Positions 42,965 to 51,475 of a DNA stretch of 64,000 nt are shown in pieces (position 1 is the first letter of the stretch; each line of letters starts with the position of its first letter). Both the position numbers and the translations under genes were made by a program. A model generated the notes under the pieces. The model was not told the origin of the DNA. It made no database searches and worked only from the letters and a program-made list of their open reading frames with translations. Origin of the DNA: Pacificispira sp040217575 (GTDB taxonomy: Bacteria; Pseudomonadota; Alphaproteobacteria; UBA8366; Aestuariispiraceae). Where the stretch lies: the NCBI GenBank assembly GCA_040217575.1, contig JAVJPW010000006.1, positions 1,469,215 through 1,533,214 of the forward strand. Direction: 5' to 3'.

Positions 42965-44017
42965 TCAATGCCCCATTACCGGTGGTTCCCGATGGCCGGG
43001 ATCGCCACGCCGGTCCGCCACGCTTTCCAGGAAATAACTGATGAATTGGATCGCCATGGAAATGGCGAATATCGCAAGAAATGCGGCCATCCAGTATTTC
43101 ACATACATACCGAAGCCGGACTGCGAGACCTCAAACGTAAGGAGCGCTGAATTCACGATGCTGGATTTATCCCACATTGCAAAAATCAGGATCGTCCAGC
43201 ACAGCGAAAGTCCCAGGACCAGCGAGCCAACGGCGTTGACCAGACCCTTGCGCCGGACGGTGAAACCTGAATACAGGACGTCTACCCTGACATGTCCGTC
43301 TTCGAACAGTGTGTAGGCACTGGCGAACAGGAACAGCGACCCATACCAGAAACGGACAAGATCGCCCTGGAACGCCTGTTCGTACGAGAAGACGAAGCGA
43401 CTTAGGACGATAAACAGTTCGGCAATAACAACAAGCAGCGCAAGCCATTGAAATCCCAATGTTTTTCCGAATTTCGGAAAGCCGAAAAGTTGCGCTGAAA
43501 GCGGGATCAGGTAACCCAGAACGATAAGCGGGATATGGATGTACGGCCCGCGGAACCTGGATCGGCCTATTTCCGTCGTCAAATCTTCACCAACCACGGC
43601 GGCCAACAGTCCTTCGACACGCAGAAACGAAATGGCCATGTCCACAAGGCCAATGAGGACCACCGACCAAAAGGCACCGGCGACGATATAGTTGGTTACA
43701 GATACCATTACGGCAGAATCATCGCGAAGAGTGCGATTTGGCGTCTTCAAAACGAAAAGGCAGGAAAAGACGATCCCAAGAATATAGACAGCCAACTGAA
43801 AAATCGGGGCGGCCATAGATACTTCGGCATCGCCGTCGGCGGAAAGCGCAGCGATGCCGGGCAACTCGATCCAGACACTGAAGACGATGTTGACGATATA
43901 GGCGAACATCAAGGCCAGCATGGACCAACCGAAGATGCGTGTCAGTGGTGCCGGACGTGCGACTTCCCCGTCCGCGCCATCACTGCCGAATTGTTGGGCG
44001 TCAGAGACGGCGCTCAT
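42965..44017 (-). CDS. dctQ: TRAP transporter small permease DctQ, extended form
   Basis: A 350-residue membrane protein, about twice the usual DctQ length. The C-terminal half has the DctQ pattern (AFQGDLVRFWYGSLFLFASA, then YTLFEDGHVRVDVLYSGFTV and RRKGLVN). The N-terminal half adds four hydrophobic segments (FGWSMLALMFAYIVNIVFSV; AAPIFQLAVYILGIVFSC; SVTNYIVAGAFWSVVLIGLV). Long DctQ proteins of this shape go with the FcbT-type TRAP systems. I start at ATG 44017; a GTG two codons earlier is also possible. It is the middle gene of dctP-dctQ-dctM. Confidence 0.88.
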   Translation of the reverse strand: MSAVSDAQQFGSDGADGEVARPAPLTRIFGWSMLALMFAYIVNIVFSVWIELPGIAALSADGDAEVSMAAPIFQLAVYILGIVFSCLFVLKTPNRTLRDDSAVMVSVTNYIVAGAFWSVVLIGLVDMAISFLRVEGLLAAVVGEDLTTEIGRSRFRGPYIHIPLIVLGYLIPLSAQLFGFPKFGKTLGFQWLALLVVIAELFIVLSRFVFSYEQAFQGDLVRFWYGSLFLFASAYTLFEDGHVRVDVLYSGFTVRRKGLVNAVGSLVLGLSLCWTILIFAMWDKSSIVNSALLTFEVSQSGFGMYVKYWMAAFLAIFAISMAIQFISYFLESVADRRGDPGHREPPVMGH

Positions 44018-44131
44018 GACCACAACGTCCTAAAAACCATGGTTCATCCCCCAAACGGCGCTGCCTAATAGAGTGAAATCAATGGTATAATCATATGAAA
44101 TTAATGGAATTTCCCATGTCAGGAAAGGGTA

Positions 44132-44157
44132 GGGCAGACGGGATTTCCCGTCTGCCC
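44132..44157. repeat. Perfect 12-bp inverted repeat between dctP and dctQ
   Basis: GGGCAGACGGGA (44132-44143), TT, TCCCGTCTGCCC (44146-44157), followed by TTTT on the plus strand. In the direction of transcription (minus) the stem is followed by TACCCTTTCC with only a weak T-tract. It therefore may act as a processing or partial terminator element that sets more binding protein than permease. It is 30 bases past the dctP stop. Confidence 0.7.
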
Positions 44158-44186
44158 TTTTCAATACCCCATCCGCAAACCCGGAC

Positions 44187-45287
44187 TTAAACGCCCAGAA
44201 CGCGGTTACGCTGCGACAGGTAGGCGCCTTCCGCCAGGTTGCCCCAGCCGCCAACATCGGCACGCGCCGCTGCGAAGCTTTCATGCACGCGGTTCGCAAG
44301 GTCGCTGTGCGCGCGTGCTTCATCGAAGACTTCTTCCGAAGCGGAACCGAACGCATCATAGACGTCGTCGTTGAACGACCGGAGTTCCACACCCTGCTCG
44401 TTGATGAGCGTGGCCAGGAACGTACCGTTGTTCGCATTGAACTCGGACATCATGATTTCGTTTTCGGCCGTGGCCGCCGTTTCGATAACCATACGCTGGT
44501 TGTCGGTCAGGCCTTCCCACCAGGATTTGTTCACGCCGCAAGACAGCATCGAACCCGGCTCGTGGAAACCCGGATAGTAGTAGTACTTGGCGGCTTCGTA
44601 GAACTTCATCGCATAGTCGTTCCACGGACCAACCCACTCGGTCGCGTCGATTGCGCCGGAAACCAGGTTTTCGTAGATCTGGCCGCCCGGCAGGGAAACC
44701 GGCGATGCGCCGAGCTTTGCCATGACGTCGCCGCCCAGGCCCGGAATACGCATCTTCAGACCGCGCAGGTCGTCAGCCGAGTTGATTTCCTTGTTGAACC
44801 AGCCGCCCATCTGGACGCCGGTCGAACCGCACATCATGCACTTCAGGCCGAATTCCTCTGCGGTTTCGTCCCAAAGCTCCTGGCCGCCCATATAGCGAAT
44901 CCAGGCGTTGATTTCGGTGTAGATCAGGCCGAACGGAACCGACGTGAAGTAGGCCCAGGCCGGGTGCTTACCCTTCCAGTAATAGTCAGCGGCGTGGTAG
45001 GCCTGTGCGTTCCCGGATGCGACTTCGTCGAAGGAGTCGAACGCCCCCACACGTTCGCCAGCGGCGAAGTATTCGACGGCGATTTCACCATCGGACAGGT
45101 CTGACACACGCTGCGCGAAACGTTGTGCGCCTGTGCCCAGACCCGGGAAGTCCCGCGGCCATGTGGACACGATCGCCATCTCAACGCGGCTTTGCGCCAG
45201 CGCCGGGGTGGCTAGGTTAGAAGCTGCGGTAACAGCGGCGGCGCCTGCGGCGACGGTACCCGCTTTCAGAAAATCGCGACGTTTCAT
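44187..45287 (-). CDS. dctP: TRAP transporter substrate-binding protein DctP (FcbT1/TakP-like)
   Basis: A 366-residue periplasmic binding protein with a Tat-type signal (KRRDFLKAG, then ATPALAQS). The mature part matches the TakP/FcbT1 group: VPFGLIYTEINAWIRYMGG, FNKEI.S.DDLRGLKMRIPG, GGQIYENLVSGAIDATEWVG and HEPGSMLSCGVN. TakP of Rhodobacter binds 2-oxo acids, and a Thermus relative binds calcium lactate. A carboxylate of this kind is a reasonable guess. The DATEW segment and the arginine in MRIPG are at the places that contact the ligand in those structures. Its leader holds a long stem-loop (45315-45360). Confidence 0.9.
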   Translation of the reverse strand: MKRRDFLKAGTVAAGAAAVTAASNLATPALAQSRVEMAIVSTWPRDFPGLGTGAQRFAQRVSDLSDGEIAVEYFAAGERVGAFDSFDEVASGNAQAYHAADYYWKGKHPAWAYFTSVPFGLIYTEINAWIRYMGGQELWDETAEEFGLKCMMCGSTGVQMGGWFNKEINSADDLRGLKMRIPGLGGDVMAKLGASPVSLPGGQIYENLVSGAIDATEWVGPWNDYAMKFYEAAKYYYYPGFHEPGSMLSCGVNKSWWEGLTDNQRMVIETAATAENEIMMSEFNANNGTFLATLINEQGVELRSFNDDVYDAFGSASEEVFDEARAHSDLANRVHESFAAARADVGGWGNLAEGAYLSQRNRVLGV

Positions 45288-45314
45288 GATTCTCCCTCTT
45301 CGTGACGTCCCGTT

Positions 45315-45360
45315 ATGCCCGTCCCCACAGCGATCCTCGCGATCGCTTTGACCCGGGCAT
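45315..45360. promoter_or_regulatory. Nested inverted repeats in the dctP leader
   Basis: Outer arms ATGCCCG (45315-45321) and CGGGCAT (45354-45360) enclose inner arms AGCGATC (45329-45335) and GATCGCT (45341-45347) with a five-base loop CTCGC. The whole lies 27-73 bases before the dctP start codon. It could be an operator pair, or an RNA stem-loop in the transcript leader. Confidence 0.6.
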
Positions 45361-45537
45361 TCTCACGGACTGCTGACAAACACGTCCTGTGTCGAACGCT
45401 TCCCTATATGAACCGGGCTTTTGCCTGCTGCCCTTGTTATCGGCCTTAATTTCCAGCCGGTTGTGACAGTTATAACTTAATTTCTTCGCTCTGCAACATA
45501 TCAAAGAGGTGGATTGCTACAGTTTGCGTCGCGATTT

Positions 45538-46269
45538 CTAAAATGAAAGTCGGTCGCGATTCTGCCATCCGGCGGGCGTAAAACATTCGATTGGGGTAAA
45601 ATCAGCCTTGTAGGCCATCTTCGGACTCTGCGGCACCCAAAAGCCAAGATAGACGTACGGGCGCCCCTGGCTGCGCGCGAGTTCGATCAGCGAAAGAACG
45701 ATATTCGTTCCAAGGCTGCGCCGCGGCTGATCCGGATCAAAGAAACTGTAGACCGCCGACAGCCCGTCGCGTGTCCGGTCGGTGATGCAAACCGCGACCA
45801 GACGCCCCGATTGGTCCCGCCATTCCAGAAGCGCGGTGTCCACCGGGCTTGCAACGACCAGATTCGAATAATCTCGAATTGTCATGCCGGCCATGTCCCC
45901 GTCCGCGTGGCGGCAGCGAAGGTATTTGGCAAACAGGTCGTACTGTTCCCGGGTCGCGACCTGTCCGACATCCTTGCATGTCAGATCGGAATTTCGATTG
46001 ATGATTTTTCGAAAACGCCGTTTCGGTTCGAAATCCGCGATCCGAACGCGAACCGGGACGCACTGCGTGCATCCCCTGCAGGTCGGACGATAGACAATAT
46101 GATGGGACCGGCGAAAACCGAATTTGCTTAAATGTTCGAAGGTTTCCTGTGCGCCCGGCCCCGATAGCTCCATGAAAAGCTGTTGTTCGGTCCGGTCTTC
46201 CAGATACGGACAGGACATCGGCCCGGACCGGTGGAAAACAATCGGCGAAAGGGCGCGTTGATACGACAT
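45538..46269 (-). CDS. bpt: Bpt-type aspartate/glutamate leucyltransferase
   Basis: Transfers leucine from leucyl-tRNA to N-terminal Asp or Glu, marking proteins for ClpS/ClpAP degradation (N-degron pathway). The 243 residues show the Ate1/Bpt N-terminal cysteine motif (CPYL near residue 20; CRGCTQCVPVRVRIADF) and the GNAT-like C-terminal core: Y..YL..RH.DG.M, DGLSAVYSFFDPDQPRRSLG and YLGFWVPQSPKMAYKADFTP. It follows the alpha-E gene by 5 bp, so it is part of that operon. Confidence 0.93.
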   Translation of the reverse strand: MSYQRALSPIVFHRSGPMSCPYLEDRTEQQLFMELSGPGAQETFEHLSKFGFRRSHHIVYRPTCRGCTQCVPVRVRIADFEPKRRFRKIINRNSDLTCKDVGQVATREQYDLFAKYLRCRHADGDMAGMTIRDYSNLVVASPVDTALLEWRDQSGRLVAVCITDRTRDGLSAVYSFFDPDQPRRSLGTNIVLSLIELARSQGRPYVYLGFWVPQSPKMAYKADFTPIECFTPAGWQNRDRLSF

Positions 46270-46274
46270 CGGGG

Positions 46275-47261
46275 CTAGGATTCCTGCGCTTGGTCGCTGC
46301 TAACCGGTGTGTGGCCAAAATAGGCTTCGGACATCGTGATTGCCACTTTTATCAGATCGAGCTGAATCGCGTCCAAAAACTCGTGCATTCCGAATTGGAT
46401 AATCGAATCGATATCGGTTTCTTCCAGCCGCGTATGAATGACGTCTGTCGCCTGAACGACCGAATCGCCCCGCGTGAGCTGGAAGGTAAAGATCAGCTGC
46501 GACAGAAGATGCGAAATCTCTTTGACGCAGAACCGGACGGAACGCGGGAAGCGGCTGTTCAAAACCAGAAACTCCGCGACCTTCGTCGGTTCGATTCCGC
46601 GCGGGTGGACGCGGCGATAGGCGTGATAGCCGGCCGCGGACCGCAGCAGGGCGTTCCACTGGCTGATGTCCATGGCCGATCCGATCTCGTTCGGGCTGCC
46701 AAGCAAGGTATGATACTTGACGTCCACCAACCGTGTCGTCTGGTCAGCCCGTTCGACATATTTCCCCAATTGATAAAAGTACCATCCCTGATCTCGGTAG
46801 AATGTTCCTTCGGTGATGCCGGCATGGGCCTGACAGGCGGTTTTCACCTTCTCGCAAAAACGGGAAATGTTGGGGACGCTTTCAGGCGACGCGGATATTG
46901 CACGGAGTTCATTGTAGAAGACATTAAGATGGGTCCACATCTCCGTCGAAATCAGGGGGCGCAGCGTGCGTGCGTTTTCCCGGGCGGCGCGAACCGCAAA
47001 CAGAATGGATGTCGGGTTTTTGTCGTCCAACATGTAGAAGAAGGCAGTGCGCGTCGGTGTCGGGTCGCCATGCTGTTCGGCAAAACGGTCACGGTCCGAA
47101 TTCAGGTCTATGATTGCGTCCCAATTGTGCGCGCCCCTGCTGTCGCGGGCGAAAACCTCGTTTACCTCCAACAGACGGGCCAGGTTGTCAGCCCGTTCCA
47201 TGTAACGGCCCATCCAGTATATGTCTTCCGCGTACCGCGCGAGAAGGCTCAGTTGTCTCAT
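46275..47261 (-). CDS. Alpha-E domain protein
   Basis: A 328-residue, mostly helical protein. It opens LSLLARYAEDIYWMGRYMER, the alpha-E (COG2307) signature, and continues with the conserved acidic helices (ALLRSAAGYHAYRRVHPRGI). Its family is nearly always next to a circularly permuted ATP-grasp gene and is proposed to take part in peptide or isopeptide formation. The start is ATG 47261-47259; a longer frame to 47345 reaches into the ATP-grasp gene. The gaps are 25 bp upstream and 5 bp before bpt. Confidence 0.85.
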   Translation of the reverse strand: MRQLSLLARYAEDIYWMGRYMERADNLARLLEVNEVFARDSRGAHNWDAIIDLNSDRDRFAEQHGDPTPTRTAFFYMLDDKNPTSILFAVRAARENARTLRPLISTEMWTHLNVFYNELRAISASPESVPNISRFCEKVKTACQAHAGITEGTFYRDQGWYFYQLGKYVERADQTTRLVDVKYHTLLGSPNEIGSAMDISQWNALLRSAAGYHAYRRVHPRGIEPTKVAEFLVLNSRFPRSVRFCVKEISHLLSQLIFTFQLTRGDSVVQATDVIHTRLEETDIDSIIQFGMHEFLDAIQLDLIKVAITMSEAYFGHTPVSSDQAQES

Positions 47262-47286
47262 ATCGATTGCTTCCCGTGACGGATGC

Positions 47287-48741
47287 TCAGTCGGACAGGA
47301 CCCACGTGTCTTTCGACCCGCCGCCCTGACTTGAATTGACGACAATGGACCCCCGGCGCAGGGCGACCCTTGTCAGGCCGCCCGGCAGGACCCAGCTTTC
47401 CCGCCCTGTGACACAGAACGGTCGAAGGTCGACGTGGCGCGGTTCAATCGCGCCATCGATCAGTGTCGGGCATACGGACAGGTTGATCATCGGCTGGCTG
47501 ATGAAGTTCGCGGGATCGGCCTTCAACTTTACGCGGAACTCGTCCAGTTCCTCCCGGGTGGCCCGCGGGCCGATCAGTATGCCGTACCCGCCAGACTCGC
47601 CCACCGGTTTGACCACGAGTTCTTCCAGGTGATCCAGGGTGTAGGCCAACCCCTCCGGCTCCCGGCAGATGTTTGTCGGGACGTTGGGAATGATCGGTTC
47701 TTCGGAAAGGTAATATTCCGTCAGTCGCGGCATGTAGGCATAGACGGCCTTGTCATCGGCGATGCCGGTCCCGATCGCGTTTGCCAACGTGATGTTGCCC
47801 TTGCGATAGGCGTCAAAAATTCCTGGCACACCCAAAAGGCTGTCGTCCCTGAATGACCGGGGATCCAGAAAGTCGTCATCAATGCGACGGTATATCGAAT
47901 GAACCTGTTCCCGCCCTTCGGTTGTGTGCATATAGACCTTGTCATTTTCGACGATAAGGTCGCGCCCTTCGACCAGCGGAACCCCCATTTCGCGGGCCAG
48001 GAAAATATGTTCGAAATAGGCGGAATTGTAAGCTCCGGGCGACAGAAGGACGACCTGCGGGTCGTCTATGCCATCGGGCGCGACATCCATCATGGCCTTC
48101 AGAAGCCGCGGACCATAATCGTCGACATCCCGAATGCCGATGTCGTCCACCAGGTCGGGAAATGCCCGCTGCATCATGTGCCGGTTTTCGACCACATAGG
48201 ATACGCCTGATGGTGTGCGGGCGTTATCCTCCAGAACAAGGAATCCGCCATTGCCGTCCCGGACCAGATCTACGCCGCAAACATGGACATAGGTGCCGCA
48301 CGGCACGTCTACTCCGACCATCTGTTCACGGTAATTTTTGTTTCCCAGAACAAGATCCGCCGGGATAATTCCGTCGGCGATGCATTTCTGGTCATGATAG
48401 ACATCATGAATGAACTGGTTCAGGACCGTCACACGCTGACGTACGCCGGCTTCCAGAATTTTCCAATCGGGACTGCCGATAACGCGCGGCAGCACGTCGA
48501 ACGGCAGAATACGGTCGATCATGTCCCGGTCGGTATAGACCGTAAAAGTGATCCCCAGATTGAACAGTTCGCGTGAAGCCGCATCCGATCGTTCCATCAG
48601 TTCGGCAATATCGATCTGCCGCAAACGTTCGACGAAGTCTTTCGGAACACCGCCTTCTTCGGTGGCGGAGGTAACTTCGCAATAGTAGCCTTGCCGGTCA
48701 TAGCCGGGCAGTGCCGGTATGTCGGATTGTTTGTTTTCCAT
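47287..48741 (-). CDS. Circularly permuted ATP-grasp protein
   Basis: A 484-residue protein of the CP_ATPgrasp family (COG2308). It shows LPRVIGSPDWKILEAGVRQR, RDGNGGFLVLEDNARTPSG, FLDPRSFRDDSLLG and ELVVKPVGESGGYGILIGP with a glycine-rich ATP loop. ATP-grasp enzymes activate a carboxylate as acyl phosphate and join it to an amine or thiol. Partners in other genomes are alpha-E, transglutaminase-like and proteasome-like proteins; here the operon continues with alpha-E and Bpt. The ATG at 48741 follows GAGGGGGTC. Confidence 0.88.
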   Translation of the reverse strand: MENKQSDIPALPGYDRQGYYCEVTSATEEGGVPKDFVERLRQIDIAELMERSDAASRELFNLGITFTVYTDRDMIDRILPFDVLPRVIGSPDWKILEAGVRQRVTVLNQFIHDVYHDQKCIADGIIPADLVLGNKNYREQMVGVDVPCGTYVHVCGVDLVRDGNGGFLVLEDNARTPSGVSYVVENRHMMQRAFPDLVDDIGIRDVDDYGPRLLKAMMDVAPDGIDDPQVVLLSPGAYNSAYFEHIFLAREMGVPLVEGRDLIVENDKVYMHTTEGREQVHSIYRRIDDDFLDPRSFRDDSLLGVPGIFDAYRKGNITLANAIGTGIADDKAVYAYMPRLTEYYLSEEPIIPNVPTNICREPEGLAYTLDHLEELVVKPVGESGGYGILIGPRATREELDEFRVKLKADPANFISQPMINLSVCPTLIDGAIEPRHVDLRPFCVTGRESWVLPGGLTRVALRRGSIVVNSSQGGGSKDTWVLSD

Positions 48742-48907
48742 GACCCCCTCTGTTCCTGTTGGGCCACCCCGCATGCCGATAGTTTTTTGTTCTATTGACC
48801 GTCAGACAGCCCGATCCCGTGTCCGACTGCCTTCGCATGCGCTGTTAATGAGTATGGAAGGTTACCAGTGGATTACAACAGCGAATTCACGCAACTCTGT
48901 CGCAGGT

Positions 48908-49459
48908 CTACTCGACGGAATCCGCACGCACCGTACGCGTGCGGCTGAACAGGTCATGCAGGAACCGGTCACGGTCATCGAACAGGCAATAGAGCAGCGG
49001 CACGAACGCCAGGACAGTAATACTGACATAGAACAGGACGGTCAGCAGGAACGCTTGGACTATTGACGGTTTCTGCCCGGTTTCCGGGTCGCGAACCGCA
49101 AGTTTCATGCTTCGCTGACCGACGGTTGCCCCGTACTGGGATACAAAAAACGTATGATACGCAAGCGGCGCCAGGGCCCATGCCAGTGCTGTCAGCGGGC
49201 TCAACAGGCCCAGCGACAATACGCCGACCACCGAAAGGGCAAACCAGATCACGCTTAATACCACCAGATCGATCAGATAAGCGACAATCCGGCGGCTTAT
49301 CGTGCCTTCCCAGAAGTCAGTATCCCGGTACCGGTCGTCGACTGAGGCGCTGAAGCCGCCTGTTCGGGCACCGCCACGGTCATGATTGCCACCGCTGTCT
49401 GTTGCGTCATCCCCCAGTTTGAAGCCGCGACCAAGTGGTTTGGGAAGGTTATCTGCCAT
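48908..49459 (-). CDS. RDD family membrane protein
   Basis: A 183-residue protein. After a soluble, charged N terminus of about 40 residues, the RDD domain begins (SRRIVAYLIDLVVLSVIWFA, with the conserved R and two D positions). Three membrane helices and the segment YGATVGQRSMKLAVRDPETG follow. RDD proteins are found with transporters and have mostly unknown roles. It is 84 bp after the second motB, on the same strand, with a weak ribosome binding site. Confidence 0.85.
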   Translation of the reverse strand: MADNLPKPLGRGFKLGDDATDSGGNHDRGGARTGGFSASVDDRYRDTDFWEGTISRRIVAYLIDLVVLSVIWFALSVVGVLSLGLLSPLTALAWALAPLAYHTFFVSQYGATVGQRSMKLAVRDPETGQKPSIVQAFLLTVLFYVSITVLAFVPLLYCLFDDRDRFLHDLFSRTRTVRADSVE

Positions 49460-49543
49460 GAGGTGACCAAGCTGTTATCCGGAAGTGTGCGACATGTCAG
49501 AGATGGGGGCGGCAGGCGTGTCCCGCAATATCACCGGCCATCA

Positions 49544-50410
49544 TCAATTGGCCTGACGCAACAAGACCACGCTCATGCGCCGGTTTCGGGGAGAGGATGG
49601 GTTTTCCGGGATCAGCGGTGCTGTAGCGCCGACCCCGACCACAGTATCAAAGCGACGTTCAGGGATCCCGTTCTGCATCAGCCCGCGCCGAACGGCGTTC
49701 GACCTGTCGACGGACAACTCCCACTGCGTATTGCCGCCTTCTTCAGCCGTTGTATGTCCGGTGACCGAAATCGGGTTCGGAAGCGTGGACGCGATGTCGG
49801 AAATCAGTTGGATCGCCAGTCGGGCATGTTCGGTAAGTTCGTCGGAACCTTCGGAGAAATTTTCATTGTCCTGTGTGTCGATCAATTGAATGCGCAGACC
49901 TTCTTCTGTGACGTCGACCTGAATGGAATCCTTCAAATCCTGAAGTTCGGGCGGCAGTTCATTCAACTGCGTTTCAAGGTTGCGGCGTGCCTGGTTGAAA
50001 CGCAACTCCTCCTCCTCTGCGTTTACCGCACCGTCACTGCCGGTGCTGTCTTCGTCATTGGGGCCGGTTTCATCTTCCTGAGAGTTGAGGTTTCCCTGCG
50101 TCGTGCCATCACTGGCGTCCGGTGATTGCGTGCGACGGTCATCTGTCGGTCCGGGGTCGTTGGGTGTGGCCCCGCCGAAGACATTGCCTGACCCCGATGG
50201 GGCGGAGCTGGTGCGTGTGGTCGGCGTGAAATAGTTGGAAATGCCATCCAGCACCTCCTGTTCTGTGGCGTTCAGAAGCCAAAGCAGCAGAAAGAATGCC
50301 ATCATTGCCGTCACGAAGTCAGCATAGGCGACCTTCCATGCACCACCGTGGTGGCCGTCTTCCGCCACCTTGACTTTCTTCGTAATGACCGGCTGTTCCA
50401 AGTCCGCCAT
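49544..50410 (-). CDS. motB: MotB-family stator protein (second copy)
   Basis: A 288-residue protein. Near residues 23-46 is the MotB membrane helix, AWKVAYADFVTAMMAFFLLL, with the proton-binding aspartate, followed by the plug-like amphipathic stretch. An acidic and Ser/Thr/Gly-rich linker follows (about residues 65-135). The C-terminal OmpA/PAL peptidoglycan-binding domain has TGHTTAEEGGN, RSNAVRRGLMQ and NRRMSVVLL. It starts 8 bp after the first motB stop, so the two are co-translated. Confidence 0.9.
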   Translation of the reverse strand: MADLEQPVITKKVKVAEDGHHGGAWKVAYADFVTAMMAFFLLLWLLNATEQEVLDGISNYFTPTTRTSSAPSGSGNVFGGATPNDPGPTDDRRTQSPDASDGTTQGNLNSQEDETGPNDEDSTGSDGAVNAEEEELRFNQARRNLETQLNELPPELQDLKDSIQVDVTEEGLRIQLIDTQDNENFSEGSDELTEHARLAIQLISDIASTLPNPISVTGHTTAEEGGNTQWELSVDRSNAVRRGLMQNGIPERRFDTVVGVGATAPLIPENPSSPRNRRMSVVLLRQAN

Positions 50411-50418
50411 GATGCCCC

Positions 50419-51438
50419 CTAGTTTTCAGGTAGTGGCGGCGGCGCGAGGCCGCTTGAATCGCGGGCCGGCGCAGGGCCGGGAGATGGGGACCGGTTTGCC
50501 GTGTCTTCTGTCCCAAGAATGGGGGGAGGGGCCGGTTCCGGCGGATGTTCCCGCAGCAGCAGCAGCGATATGCGGCGATTGATTTCATCTTCAGGGTCGC
50601 GCGGGTTCAAAAGGTCGGAATCAGCGCGTCCTTCGACCCGGACAATCCGGCGCTCCGGAAAGGCATTTTCCACCATCCAGCGGCGGCTGGCAGCGGCCCT
50701 GTCGCTGGACAGTTCCCAATTGGTATAACTTTCCGTTGCGTTGGGATGCAGACTGGAATCGGTGTGCCCCGAAATCGCCAGATCAAATGGAAGCTGTACC
50801 GAAATTGCGCTGATCAATGCCAAAAGACGGATGGCACGCCGTGTCAGTTCGTCCGTCCCCGGTTCGAACATCGGTCTGCGGCCATAGTCAAGCAGCTGGA
50901 TCAGCAGCCCTTCGTCGGTGATTTCAAACTGGATGCTGTCCTGCAGGTCCTGAACCAGCGGATCTTCCTGGATGGATTGGCGAAGTCGTTCCAGCGCATC
51001 GTCCAGGATTTCCTCTTCCTGTTCGATTTCCATCGCATTGCTAGGGTTAACTTCGGTCATTTCAACGGATTCACGTTGTTCGCCGGTTTCCTGGCCTTCC
51101 GCTTCGGAACCGTAACTTGGGATAACCACGCTGGTCATCGGGGGGGAGGAGGCGGATCGCATGGCACCTTCCACCGCAGCGGACATGCCGGCCAGCGCTT
51201 CGCCGATTCCTTGCGTGTCTTCCGATGAACTTGGCGGTGCGAAATAGTCGGACAGGCCTGTCATCTGTTCTTCGGTGGTTGCGTTCAACAACCACAACAG
51301 CAGGAAGAAAGCCATCATGGCAGTCACGAAGTCCGCATAGGCAACCTTCCAGGCGCCGCCATGTGCGCCCGCTGCCAGCTTGATCTTCTTTTTCAAGATC
51401 AGCGGTTCGATTTCTTCGCCTTGAAGGCCATCCGCCAT
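50419..51438 (-). CDS. motB: MotB-family stator protein (first copy)
   Basis: A 339-residue MotB. The membrane helix AWKVAYADFVTAMMAFFLLL, with the catalytic Asp, is identical over 20 residues to the second copy. The linker is longer and rich in acidic residues. The OmpA domain shows ISGHTDSSLHPNATESYTNW, then ELSSDRAAASRRWMVENAFP. The C-terminal tail of about 40 residues is proline-rich (PPEPAPPPILG...). It lies 37 bp after motA. Together with the second copy, the MotB part of the motor could be heteromeric. Confidence 0.9.
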   Translation of the reverse strand: MADGLQGEEIEPLILKKKIKLAAGAHGGAWKVAYADFVTAMMAFFLLLWLLNATTEEQMTGLSDYFAPPSSSEDTQGIGEALAGMSAAVEGAMRSASSPPMTSVVIPSYGSEAEGQETGEQRESVEMTEVNPSNAMEIEQEEEILDDALERLRQSIQEDPLVQDLQDSIQFEITDEGLLIQLLDYGRRPMFEPGTDELTRRAIRLLALISAISVQLPFDLAISGHTDSSLHPNATESYTNWELSSDRAAASRRWMVENAFPERRIVRVEGRADSDLLNPRDPEDEINRRISLLLLREHPPEPAPPPILGTEDTANRSPSPGPAPARDSSGLAPPPLPEN

Positions 51439-51475
51439 CAGTTTGCCTTAGCGGTGAAATTTGGGTGCGCGCGGA

